Source: Pelagophyceae sp. CCMP2097 (Eukaryota > Sar > Pelagophyceae). From it: 64,000 bases of DNA. The translations under genes and the position numbers were made by a program. The notes beneath the pieces were generated by a model. That model was not told where the DNA came from. It did no database searches and saw only the letters and a list, made by a program, of their open reading frames with translations. The stretch is taken from contig MU657196.1 in the NCBI GenBank assembly GCA_026770575.1, forward strand, positions 103,381 through 167,380, written 5' to 3'. Below are positions 20,701 to 31,500 of this stretch, in pieces. Position 1 is the stretch's first letter; every line of letters starts with the position of its first letter.

Positions 20701-22860
20701 TTATGATGTGTCGCCGAGTTCGCTTGGGCTCGTTTTCGCTCGGAGGTAGATTTCTCGCTCGGCCGCCGACCGGAGCCGCATCCATTCAAAGTACGGTATT
20801 CTAACGAGGCGCCAGCCCAGGCTCCGCAGCAGACGCCCCTTGAAACGCGACCGGCCGTCCAAAGCGCGCGCCGCCGCCACGGCGGTGGACCCGACAGACG
20901 ACATGACGTAGTGCGTCGGCCCGTCGAACTCCACCGCGACCTTTGTCGCCGGCTGCGCCATGTCTAAACGAAGGCCCTCGCTTGTGACGTGCTCGTAGTC
21001 GTGATCCCAGCCGATTCTGGCCAAAGTCGCCGAGACCTCGCGCTGCGACCTCGACGGCGCCGGCTCGAGGCGGACGTAGGCGGCCCGGAGGTCCGTCGAA
21101 TGCACCGTCAGAAGCACCGTCAAAGGGTGCCGGGGCGCCTCTGCCCCGAGGTAGATTAAGACCTGGTGCAGCTGCGACAACTCTTCCGCGTTGGCGTCGC
21201 CGATGGTCGCCTGCAGCCTTTGAGAGACGGCCTCATAAAAAGCTGGCGCGTCGACGCCCGCCGTCGCGCAGGCCCAGAGAGTATTTGCGAGATTCTGCGA
21301 GTTGAACCTTTGAATCTTCGCCGCCGCTTGTAGGGCGAGAGCTTGAAAGAGTCTCGGGGCCTTGAAATCCATTGTTGCATAGGCCCAGGCGGTGTTTGCG
21401 AGCGCCTGGGCGTGAAACTGTGCAATCTTCTTGACCGATTCTTGTGAAACGGCTTCGAACAGCGCCGGCGCCTCGACGCCCGCGGTGGCAAAGGCCCAGG
21501 CGGTGTTTGAGAGTTCCTGGGGATTGAATTTGTCCATCTTCTTCCGAGCCTCGAAAGCGACCGTTTTAAAAAGGTGGCGAGCCTCAAAGTGCATCGTCGC
21601 CAGCGCCCAGACCAAGTTGGCCAGCTCCTGCGAGTTGAACGTATCCAACTTGAGGGGGGCCTCGTGGGCTATGGCCCCGAACAAAGCGGAGGACTCGTGC
21701 CCCGCGGTGGCAAAGGCCCACGCCGTGTTCGCCAAATCCTGCGATTGGAACGACCCGACCCTCTTCCGAGACTCGGTTGCCACGGCCTCGAAGAGAGACG
21801 GGGCCTCTATTCCCATGGTGCTAAAGGCCCAGACGACGTTGGCGAGGCCTTGGGGCGTGAAAGTATTCATCTTCTTCATCGCTTCCAAAGCCGCGGCTTG
21901 GAACAACGAGGGCGAATCGTAGCCCGAGGACGCCAGCGCCCATACGAGGTTTGCGATCTCCTGAGGTTTGAAAGTGGGCATCTTCGGGGAGGCTTCCGCC
22001 ACGATTGCGTCGAATAACGCCGGAGCGTCGACCTTGGCCCTGGCAAAGGCCCACGCCGTGTTGGCCAAGTTCTGCGGCTCAAAGGTAGAAAGCTGCACTA
22101 AGCACTCTGCGGCAACGGCGTCGAAGAGCCTCGGGGCTCGCACGCCCGCCTTGGCAAAGGCCCAGACGGTGTTGGAAAGGTTCTGCGCGTTGAACTTTCC
22201 GAGTCTGGCCAATGCCGCTTCCGCGACGGCGTCGAAGAGCGCGGGCGCGGAGATGCCCGCCTTTGCGTAAGCCCAGACGGTGTTTGACAGGTTCTGCGCG
22301 TCAGAGGCTTCGAAAATCATCGAAAATCTTCCCGGCGCTAAAATCTTCGAAACGCTTTCCAGCGCCACAACCTCGTACAACGCCGGGGCGTCGACGCCGG
22401 CGGTGGAAAACGCCCAGATGGTGTTGGCGAGGTTCTGCGCATTGAACTTTGAGATCTTCTTCAGAGCTTCGACTTGCACCGCGTAGAACAGATCGTGCTT
22501 CTTATAAAAGCCGACCTTCGCCACCCCCCAGACCGCCCCGCTCAGACTGCGCGGTTCCCACTTGTGCGAGTGGATTTTCACATTATGGATGGCCGACTTG
22601 ACGAGGCCTCTTAAGAGAGGTTCGTTCGCGTGCACGTACGTCGAAGAAAGCGCGCCGATCTTGTGCAGAGACGTCGAGACGTTCAGCGTGTCGTACCGGT
22701 GGCCCTTCCATTCGAACAACGCGAGGAGCTCTGTGCAGGACTTTGCGGAGCAGAGTTGCTTGTTCAAAGTGATGGCTGTGGCCCGAAGAACCTTGTTGTC
22801 CTTCCAGACCTTATGCTTCATCGCCACCAAGGCGACGGGCCCGCGCGGGGACGCTCGCAC
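20701..22860 (-). CDS. OPR-repeat protein with C-terminal RAP domain, 719 aa
   Basis: A single open frame with about 12 repeats of 37 residues (e.g. FNAQNLSNTVWAFAKAGVRA). One unit carries about ten extra residues (LAPGRFSMIFEASDAQ, about 22290-22340). The N-terminal cap LFEWKGHRYDTLNVSTSLHK matches the caps in the neighbouring 1084-residue protein. The C-terminus is a RAP domain: VAVEFDGPTHYVM, then GRLLRSLGWRLVRIPYFEW, the restriction-endonuclease-like fold of FASTK and organelle RNA factors. Likely role: organelle transcript maturation or stability. An in-frame ATG at 22818 (MKHKVWKDNKVLRATAIT) is an alternative start. It is a tandem paralogue of the downstream gene, with 261 bp between them. 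Confidence 0.87.
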   Translation of the reverse strand: MRASPRGPVALVAMKHKVWKDNKVLRATAITLNKQLCSAKSCTELLALFEWKGHRYDTLNVSTSLHKIGALSSTYVHANEPLLRGLVKSAIHNVKIHSHKWEPRSLSGAVWGVAKVGFYKKHDLFYAVQVEALKKISKFNAQNLANTIWAFSTAGVDAPALYEVVALESVSKILAPGRFSMIFEASDAQNLSNTVWAYAKAGISAPALFDAVAEAALARLGKFNAQNLSNTVWAFAKAGVRAPRLFDAVAAECLVQLSTFEPQNLANTAWAFARAKVDAPALFDAIVAEASPKMPTFKPQEIANLVWALASSGYDSPSLFQAAALEAMKKMNTFTPQGLANVVWAFSTMGIEAPSLFEAVATESRKRVGSFQSQDLANTAWAFATAGHESSALFGAIAHEAPLKLDTFNSQELANLVWALATMHFEARHLFKTVAFEARKKMDKFNPQELSNTAWAFATAGVEAPALFEAVSQESVKKIAQFHAQALANTAWAYATMDFKAPRLFQALALQAAAKIQRFNSQNLANTLWACATAGVDAPAFYEAVSQRLQATIGDANAEELSQLHQVLIYLGAEAPRHPLTVLLTVHSTDLRAAYVRLEPAPSRSQREVSATLARIGWDHDYEHVTSEGLRLDMAQPATKVAVEFDGPTHYVMSSVGSTAVAAARALDGRSRFKGRLLRSLGWRLVRIPYFEWMRLRSAAEREIYLRAKTSPSELGDTS

Positions 22861-23089
22861 GGTTGGAATCCCAAAGGCTGACAGTTGCCCGCCTCGTTTC
22901 GGCCCGGGCGCTCGTCGTCGCCAAAAATGGTCGCCAAAATGTAACGTAACCCTTTCTTCGAAGGATCATTTGGGTGACAGGGATGTTGAGGCCGCGCCGT
23001 CTTAGTCCACAACACTTCCGTCCGAGTCGGCGGAGTGGACTTGCCAATGTCGACTTCGAACAGCAACAGATGCTGTCGTCGAGGTTCAG
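22861..23089. other. Promoter-side spacer
   Basis: No coding frame. Lies between the OPR-RAP start and the fold-back repeat region; likely carries the OPR-RAP promoter. It already contains one atgtcgacttcgaa motif (about 23047) like those in the adjacent repeat. Confidence 0.35.
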
Positions 23090-24620
23090 GAGAAGAAGAA
23101 CGTTGCGTCCTCGTCAACGCACTTGCCCATTGGATTTGATGGGAAAGTCAGTTCCCCTAATAAGGGAGTTGGGTCGACCCTTGGATTTCCAATGTCGACT
23201 TGAAGCAGCCCTGGGTCGACCCTTCTTCTTCTATTATGCACTCCACAGAGGCTCATGTCGACTGGAAATGTCGTCTTTGAAATCCCATGTCGACATCGAA
23301 ATCTTAGGGTCGACCCTTGGATTTCCCATGTCGACATCGACATCTCATCAGGTGACCCCCAGTATATACCAAACCCTAAAAAAACGAGGCCGCGGCGGCC
23401 TTTTTTGCGCCTTTTTTTGGGTTTCTGCCGTTTTTTTTGATAAAACCCGTCTGCTTCTAGCTTGGCTAGCCTCGTTTTTTGAGTGACCCCCAATTTCGAA
23501 CCAATATCTACTTCTCCGTCAGGGCCATGATAAAGCCGCCGACGCCACTCGCACCCCACAAGGCTTCCCCGACAAAACCGACCAAAGAGCCAAAGTGTTT
23601 AGCCTCCTTCCTTGCACGAGGCGGTCAAGAGCAATTTTGCGCACAAACCACCGCCACAGGCATGGGCATCCACAGCACTCGTAGATCTACCTCGAAAAAA
23701 ATGCGCGGCTCCGCGATGATGACCCCCAGGACGTTCTCAGCGCGCGCGCGCCCCCCCGGAGGTCGCGAGTGGTGCGTTCGACGCGCAGCGTTGCGGGCCA
23801 TACTGAGTACCAAAAGTCACTGCCGTCGCGCGCGCGCGCCGCCCGCAATATGGGGGAAGAGGGCCGCCGGGGCGCTCGCGGCGCGCTTCGTGGGCCACTC
23901 AGGGTGGCCATCTTCCCGGGGCGGCGACCCCAGCGCACGAAGTGTCCCCTCCCGAGCCAGCGGAGCCTCCGACCGAAAGGCCGCTGCGTTTCCGCCAGCG
24001 TCCGCCGCGTAGCGCTTGNNNNNNNNNNCGTTTCCGCCAGCGTCCGCCGCGTAGCGCTTGCGCCCCAACACATGGTGTCACCCGCCGGCCTTCGTCGCGG
24101 CGCCGCTGGCTCAAGAGGGCCGCGTCGTACCCTTGAGTCGCCGCCCCGAGAAGATGGCCACCCTGAGCGGCCCACGAAGCGCGCCGCGAGCGCCCTGCGG
24201 CTCTCTTCCCCCCTTTTTTCGCATATTATTGCGGGCGGCGCGCGCGCGCGACGGCGGTAAAATTTTGGTACTCAGTATTGCCCGCAACGCTGCGCGTCGA
24301 ACGCGCCACTCGCGACCTCCAGGGAGCGCGCGCGCGCTGAGAAATCCCTACCGCCCGAGAAAGACTTTCTTCCAAAAGAGAGGGCTAGTTGTAGGAATTC
24401 CAAGTTGGTATAAACCGAACTCGGACCCTAAAATTCGGCCTCCTCGGACTTTTCCGACCCAAAGTTCCGAAGACCCCCAAAAAGGCGCAAAAAAGGCCGC
24501 CTCGGTTTTTTAGGGTTTGGTATATACTGGGGGTCAGGGTCAACCCTTGGATTTCCCATGTCGACATGGGAAATCCCCGGGTCGACCCTTGGATCTCCAT
24601 GTCGACAACGGATCTTCGAA
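23090..24620. mobile_element. Fold-back (long inverted repeat) non-coding element
   Basis: Two nested inverted arms are visible. Outer arms: 23343-23412 contains acccccagtatataccaaac then cctaaaaaaacgaggccg; its reverse complement recurs at about 24473-24535. Inner arms: about 23740-23960 recurs inverted at about 24120-24340 (for example gttcgacgcgcagcgttgcg against cgcaacgctgcgcgtcgaac). Outside and within the outer arms, gggtcgacccttggatttcc and catgtcgac motifs repeat several times. No transposase frame is present, so it resembles a non-autonomous fold-back/TIR element. A 10-base gap lies at 24019-24028. Confidence 0.68.
24019..24028. other. Assembly gap (10 N) flanked by an identical 32-bp direct repeat
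   Basis: Bases 23987-24018 are identical to 24029-24060 (both start cgtttccgccagcgtccgcc). That is what is expected when two overlapping contig ends were scaffolded without being merged, here in the middle of an inverted repeat. Confidence 0.9.
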
Positions 24621-24666
24621 GGATCGCGCGCGGCGGCCGCTCGAGGGCCCCGCCCGCGCAGCCGCG

Positions 24667-25974
24667 ATGGACGGCCTCGCGCGCGAAGACGTCGTCAAAG
24701 GCCATCACGTGTCGGTCGAGGCGCGCGAAGACGTGCTTTTGGCATCCTCCCCGCCCCTCGAACGGGTCACGCTCAACATCGGCGGCGTGCGCTTCGAAAC
24801 ATCCAGGGCAGTGCTGACCAGGGTCGAGGACTCGACGCTCGGGCGCATGTTCGCGCGCTGCGACGCGTCGCTGCAGCGAGACCCTTCAGATGGATCCATC
24901 TTCATCGACCGTAACGGGGACATTTTCGGCACGATCCTCGACTTCCTCCGCGGCGACCCGCCGGACGGCCCGCGCATGCAGAGGAAGATGCGCGTGTAAC
25001 CCGTGGCCGCGCAGGAAGCGCTGCTGCGGGAGCTCGACTACTTTGGCCTCTTGACGGCCGTGTTCGGCCACGCCCCGTGGCCGCTTCCGGCTGCCGCGGG
25101 TTCGGGCGCGCGGCCGACAGAAGACGCGGCGTTCAGGCCGGGGCCTCTCATGCGCTGGGGCCGTTCAGATTGTGCCGCCGCGTTGGCTGGCGGCACCTTA
25201 GTGCTCGACGCGCAGATGGCATCGACAGCCGGACCGGACATGCTCACGGCAAGGTTTGGCTGCGCGGCCGTCCAGATGGACGCGGGCCGCGTTCTTGTGG
25301 TGGGCGGCTGCGGTGCCGCTTCTTTGTACGGTGCGGCTTCTTTGAACACGACGGACATCCTGCGGCTGCAGACGCTCACGTTCACGCCGGGGCCGAACAT
25401 GCGATCGGCTCGATACGGTTGCGCTGCCGTCGCACTCGACTCTAGAAGAACCCTCGTCGTCGGCGGCTACGCTGGCGTTTTTTTTTGCGCCGAGCACGGA
25501 AATCCTCAGCCTCGACACCATGGCCTTTGCGCCGGGGCCCACCATGGCCACTCCGCGCCACGGCTGCGTGGCCTTCGCTTTGGACGAGCAGCGCATCATG
25601 GTCGCCGGTGGCCAATCAGGTCCGGGGCAATCTTTGGCTACGACGGAGATCCTCGACGTCCGGACCATGCGGTTTGCGCCCGGGCCGTCAATGGGCTCGG
25701 CCATTTCTGCGCGGCCGTGCGCGTCGATGCTGAACACGTCCTCGTCATCGGCGGGGTGGACGCGTATTTTTCGACGTTGGCCACGACCAAGCTCCTCGAC
25801 GTGGCGGATGGAATTCGAGCCGGGGCACCGCGTGCCGGGGCCGACGATGAAGCAGGCGCGCTGCCAATGCGCGGCCGCGCACGTCCCAGGAGGGCAATCG
25901 CCGCGATTGGGGGCGAAGGGACGGCCGGCCGACCCTTGACGACGACCGAGGTGCTCGCCGCCGAAGATGCGTGA
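24667..25974 (+). pseudogene. BTB/T1 plus kelch-like repeat gene, several breaks
   Basis: ATG at 24667 opens a BTB/T1 (KCTD-like) domain: VTLNIGGVRFETSRAVLTRV, then GSIFIDRNGDIFGTILDFLR. A TAA at 24997 interrupts before ALLRELDYFGLL, the expected end of the BTB fold. Kelch-like units follow: MLTARFGCAAVQMDAGRVLV, MRSARYGCAAVALDSRRTLV, then, in another frame, MATPRHGCVAFALDEQRIMV with ATTEILDVRTM. The frame changes at a T-run (about 25481), again near 25700, and again near 25815 and 25885 before ending TTTEVLAAEDA at 25974. BTB-kelch proteins typically act as adaptors for cullin ligases. The number of breaks favours a decayed gene, although sequencing error is possible at the homopolymer. The stop lies in a 21-nt GT...AG segment discussed in findings. 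Confidence 0.7.
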
Positions 25975-26175
25975 TCGAATGATTCGAATCCCAGTTTTTG
26001 CGCACGCCCGAGTGCATCCTCCGACGACGTGGACCACGAGCTCTCTAATGAACAAAAAACGTGGCCGGACTTCGCCCTCGTCTCTCCGTCGGAGTCCGGG
26101 CGGTGGCCTCCTCGAGGGGTTCCCGAGATCGCAGCGACGCCCAAACATGGGCTCGGGCATTGATACGATTGGGTA

Positions 26176-28302
26176 TTAGGACCGCACTTTGCGGCCGTTT
26201 TCATCCGAGGAGAAGCTTGTCCTTTTCTTGGCCGAAGTCGGCCGCTTCGGCAGCGCCGACGAGGGCCGCAGCAGCTTGGTGCTCGACTTGGTGCTCGACG
26301 ACTTCCTCCTTGGGGATTTCGCCCTGGGCTTGATGTGCTTCAGACGTTCGACCTCCATGGCCAGCAGCTTTGCCTGCGCGTCGACAGTGTCAAGTCGCTT
26401 CAGCTTCTCCGTCGCCACCTCGAGCTGCAGCCGCAGATGCGCCGCCTCCGTCTCCGCGCCGTGCGTCCTCGAAGTTAAACGCGCGCCGTACTCGGCGAGT
26501 TCGCGGTTGCGCTTCGCGTCTTCCGCCGCGCGCCGCGCGCACTCGTCCAAAGCCAAGTCGCGAAGGCGCTTATAGTCCTCCGCCTCGCTCCGCGCCGCGC
26601 GCAGCAGAGTGCGCGCCTGCTCCAGCTCGGCGCGCATCTTGGCAGAGTCCTGCGCCGCCGCCGTCGTGGCGGCGGCGGCGGCGGCCATGGCCTTTGCGGC
26701 GTCGCTCGTGGCCTGCTGCGCGGCGGCCGTCCCGCTGTGCAGGACCTCGAGCGCCTCGGTTCTTTGCTTGTCCGCCGACTTGGCGGCTTTTTCCGCCGCG
26801 TCGCGCGCCAGCTCGCTGGCCAGCACCTCGTCCTTGAGGCCGTCCTGGGCCTTGTGCAGCACGCCGCGCTCGGCGCGCAGCTCGACGTAGAACTTGCGCA
26901 CCTTGGCAATTACCTAACGTCCAAGTGAGAGCGAGGTCGAGAGGGAGCACGACTCTGTCAGCCCAGTGACCCCGGCTGCAAGACGCACGCGCGTGGTCGT
27001 GAGCGCGAGGTCCTGCTCCTCCTGTGTGCCCTTTGGCTTTTCGCCCGCGGTGCTGGGCCGCCTCGGTGACTTGGCGGCGCCGTAGTCGCGGCGGCCCTGC
27101 CTGCGCAGCTGAGAAAGAAGTCGCATCTTATCCGAATGCGACTGCGCCGTCGCGGCAAAGACTTGGAGCCGCTGCCGGATCGCGCTCGTCAGCGCCAAAT
27201 CGCGCGACTCCTCGGCGTCCTTGAGCTCCTTGAGCAAATACTCTGCAAACGAGTTGGGGATCGACGCCGGGGGCGCCGACCGGGGCGCCGCGCCGCCGTC
27301 CGAGGGCCGCCAGTCTGCGTCGCGCTGAGTCGTGCGGGGCTTGGCCGTGTGCGGCCGCGGCCGTGGCGCGCCGCCGCCGGGCCGCGCCGGACCCGCGTCG
27401 CTGCGGCGGTCCGTGGCGTGCTCCGCAGGAAGCGCCGACGCGGAAGCCGGCCGGCCGCGGCCGCGGTCCCGGGCGCGCGACGGCACCGCCGACGTCGGCC
27501 GCTGCGGCCGCCGCACGATGGCGACGTCGGTCCGGTCGTACGACGCTTCAAAGCCTTCGTCGTCGCGGTCGTCGTCGCCCTCGTCGACGATGCCCGCCGC
27601 CGCGTCGTCGAGCGCGGCCGCGTCGTACTGCGCAGACGGCGGCGGCACGCGCGCCGCCACGTCGCGCGCGGCCGCCTTGTACTGCGGCGACGTTGGCACG
27701 CGCACCGCCGCGGCCGAGTCGAACGCGCCATACTGCGTCGACGGCTGCGGCGCGCGCACCGCCGCGGCCGCGTCGAAGGCGCCGAACTGCGACGTCGACG
27801 GCGGCACGCGCACCGTGTACGCCGCGCGCGCTCCGTTGTCGGGCTCGCCGTCCGCGACGCTCGACGTCGACGCCTGGTCATCCACGTAGACTGAAGCCGA
27901 CGCCCGGTCGGCGACGGTCGACATCGAGACCCGGTCGTCCACGAAGGCCGACGTCGACGCCCGGTCGTTGACGGTCGAAGTCGACACCTTGTCGGACGCC
28001 GACGCCCGGTCGACGACATCACCCTGGGAACGCCGCCGCGCCAGCACCGCGGCAGCCTCTGCAGACAGCGCGGCGGCGTGCGCTGCAGTCTGCGACCTAG
28101 TCCACCCAAGAGCTCGAGGCGGGCGCGGCTCGCGCCGTTCGCCGAGCGCCACGCACGATTTGAGGGCGCCTTGCAGGGTCAGCGGCGGCGGCCGCGCCGG
28201 CGCCGGCGCGGCGGGCACGCGGTCCTGGCCGTCGTCCGACACGCCGGCGTCCTCGCGCGAGAACGCAGGGATCCAACTTATCGCGCCCTCCTGCGCCAGC
28301 AT
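26176..28302 (-). CDS. Disordered/coiled-coil protein, 689 aa
   Basis: Two exons, 28302-26971 and 26913-26176, join in phase across a 57-nt intron (GTCACT ... CGTTAG). The N-terminal 330 residues are low complexity. They include an Asp/Ser repeat of about 16 residues (DKVSTSTVNDRASTSAF, DDRVSMSTVADRASASVY) and Arg/Pro/Ala tracts. A more ordered helical part follows (NSFAEYLLKELKDAEESRDL, ALTSAIRQRLQVFAATAQ). Exon 2 is a long coiled coil (VRKFYVELRAERGVLHKAQ, RLQLEVATEKLKRLDTVDAQ) with a basic Ser/Lys tail. Such an architecture is common in centrosomal, flagellar or cytoskeletal proteins, but no family is recognised. Strong stretches of Asp-Ser repeats are not seen in neighbours. Confidence 0.65.
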
Positions 28303-28503
28303 CTCGACTGGCTATACGGCGCAACCGCCTCGTCGGTGCCTCGGGTTCACGACCGCGACGGGCGGCGTCGACGTTCTCCGGCGCCGGGCTGTTTTGCCAA
28401 AAGGCGAAACGGACCATTCCAACGAACGTTTGTGCAGTTTTGCCGAGCAACGCCGTCGATGGCCAGCCGCTGAGTGGCGAACGAGGACGCGCACCGCCTC
28501 GCG

Positions 28504-31500
28504 ATGGAGGAATCCCCCGCGGACTCGCTGCTGCTGGGGACCAATGAAGCGTCGCCGGCCGAGCCGCAGCTGGCGCGCAACCCGAGCTCCAAACGGTCTC
28601 TGAAAGTCATCAAGCGACAGCCGGTCAGTCTCTCTGAGATGCCCGCGTGCGACGACGGCCGCCGCCCGAGACTCTCGGGTGTCTCGGTCGTCGATGGCTG
28701 CAAGCCGTCCCTCTGTGAAAGAACTCGAGACGCGGCCCGCGCGCGCCGCCGCGGCCCTGGCCTCTTATGGTGCATCCACTAGTCGGCGCGGCCGCCGAAG
28801 AAGACGCTCCTCGTCGCGCGCAAGGCGACGGACCAGGACGACATCAAGCGCGACGAACTCGTCAACGTCTCCTCGCCGACGAAGCTCAAGGGCGTGCGGC
28901 GGCAGTGCGTTCCGACGCGGCGCGGGCCTCGCCCTCGGGGGCGCGACGTTTCGCGCCTAGGTCCGACGGGACGGTGCTGGAGCGGTCGGTGCTCGGGCCG
29001 GCGCGGCTCTTTGAGGAGTCTGAGGCGCACTTTGGCGGCGGGAGCCGCGGCCCCGCGGTGGCGTTCGCGAGCGGCGCGTCGTTCTCGGGCACCGTCGCGT
29101 CGCCGACGAGCCGCGCGGCGTCGTCGCGGCCGACGTCGCCGTTCGGCGCCCCGGTGGGCAGCTTTGACGACGACGACGGGGGCCGCGACGCGGTGGCTCG
29201 GTACCGAAACGCGCTCTGCGGCGCGCGCGACGCGTCGCTCAACGCGGCGCGCGAGGCCCAAGAGGAGACGGATGCGTACCTGGCCTCGCTGCCCTGGGCG
29301 GAGCAGCGCGTCCTGGACCGCGAGGCGCGGTGTTTAAGGAAGTGGGCGGAGCAGCAGCGCGACTGGCTCCGGCTGGGCAAGAGCTTGGCCACCGCCTCGA
29401 GGAAGTCGCCGGCGGACCTGATCATGGTCTCGTCGGGCGAGACGTTCCGCGCGCAGGCCGAGGAGTACGACGCCATGCAGGCGGCGATCCCGGACCATGT
29501 GCGCCACAGCGAGCACTTTTGGGAGATGTCTCTGAGGTCGAACGCGCAACGTTTAGTGCCCGTGGGCAACATCTTCTCGGGCCTCTTCTGCCCCATCCCG
29601 AACCACAAGCCGCCGCCGCCCATCGTCCGGCACCCGCGGCCCGGTTCGCGCGCGGAGAAGGTTGAAAAGCCTAAGTCGTGCAAGGACGACCCCTACCTCA
29701 ATTTGCGAAAAAGGCAGTGGAAGTTCCAAGAGTTGATGCCCCACGTCGTTGCCGATGCCGACGTCGACGCCCTCTGCGTCGTCGGCGAAGATTTGTTCCA
29801 CTGGGCGCTGGAGTCTACGACGAGGCACTTGCGGGACCTCGTCGAGGCGGAAGACGCCGTGGAGACGGCGCGCTTGGACGGCGAAGACCGCCTCGAGGCG
29901 CAGCGCCTCGCGTTGAAGACGCCGCCGCTGAAGGAAGACTTCTCCGGCGCGATTCTCGACTTTGGCGGCGCGAACCATCTGACCATGCACGTCGACGCCC
30001 GCGGAGGCCATCCCGCTCTGTCGAGATTGCCCATGAAGAACTGCGGCGACTCCGTCGTCTACTACGAGTGGCGGCCGCGCTTCGGCGGCCCGCGGCCCGC
30101 GACGGACGACGCCGGCAAGGCGGCGGTGGCGACGGCAAAGGACGACGACGTGCATTTTTTCTGCAACGAGGCGCGAGGCGTCCTTTTACCCGGCGAAGAA
30201 GTGCAATGCTCCTTTGGCTTCACTTCCAGAGCCGCCGGCGAATTCGCAGAGGAGTGGAAGCTCGTCGTGCTGCCGCAGGCGTGCAAGTTGCAGGGCCTCG
30301 CCGACCTTGGCTCCGAGGTCGAGGCAGACGGTGGAGTCACGTTCGTGCGCGGCGTCTTGCTGCACGGCATCGCATCGGCGCGGACAAACGAGCAGCACGT
30401 CATCAGCGCTTTGGATTTAGACTTGGCCGACGGCGTGGCGCGGCGAAAGATGGCGGAGCACATGATCGACGACGTCCGCGGCCGCGTCGTCACGACGGCG
30501 GCGAAGCAGGCTTCAGAGGTCAGGGAGCGGCGCGAGTCTACCTTTCTGGAGCGGGGCCGCGCCCTCAAGCTGCGGTACACGGCGGAGCGCTACGCTGCGT
30601 TTGCCAAGCTCTTTGACGACTCTGTGGCGGCAAAGGCCGACATCAACAACGAGGCTCCGGCCGCCGAGAAGGCCGTGGAGGCGGCCGCGCCTCTGAGCAA
30701 GCTCGCGGCTGCGGCGGCGGCAGCGAAGCTTCGCCGCGCCGCGCCGCGGAGTCAAGAGTGGGACTCGAGCGTGGACTCGATAGTCAACGTCCTCGACGCC
30801 ATCGCCCTGCCCGTGGCCGCCGTCGTCGAGGCGGCGCCCGAGCCGGTCAAGGCCGAGGCGGAGAACGACGACGACGACGAAGAAGACGACGACGAAGACG
30901 ACGACGAAGACGACGACGAAGACGACGACGTCGCGGACGTCGTCGTGCCCGAGCAAGTCACCCCCGTCGACCCAGACGTGCTGCGCGTGCGCGCCCTGCG
31001 CTTACGCCTCGAGTGCCTGACCTGCGAGGCGGCGACGGAGCCCGAGGAGGCCGCGACGGCGCCCGAGCTCGACGGCGCCTTTGTCGGGTCGCTCGCCGCG
31101 GCGCTCACGGCCGCAGAAGAGTCGGCTACGATGCCGGCGGGCATCGCGCCGCTCGGCGCGCAGGACGAGGCCTGGCACACCGTCTTCACCGCCGCAAATG
31201 CGGCGGCGGCGGGTATCGAGACGGCGGCTGGAGAGCGCGTCTCGCAAAGCGCCGGCGCGGCGGCGGGCTACGCCGTCGCCGCCGTCGCGGCGGCGGGCGG
31301 CGGCGGCGCGGAGGCGTACCGCGCCGCGGCGTGCGCGTCCGTGCGGCGCATCGTCGGCGACGCGGTCGCGGGCGACGAGGTGGCGTCGTCGTCCGCGGCC
31401 GCGGACGCCGCCGACGTTTCGGCGGCGGGCCACCTGCGGCCGGCTCATTCGGCGCACGCGGCATTGCTGGCGCGGTCGCGGGCGTTGCTGCAGCTGGCGC

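Noticed and set aside
30846..30940. Possible microsatellite (gac/gaa runs)
   Set aside because: It is the in-frame acidic D/E tract of the MYCBPAP-PGK-like gene.
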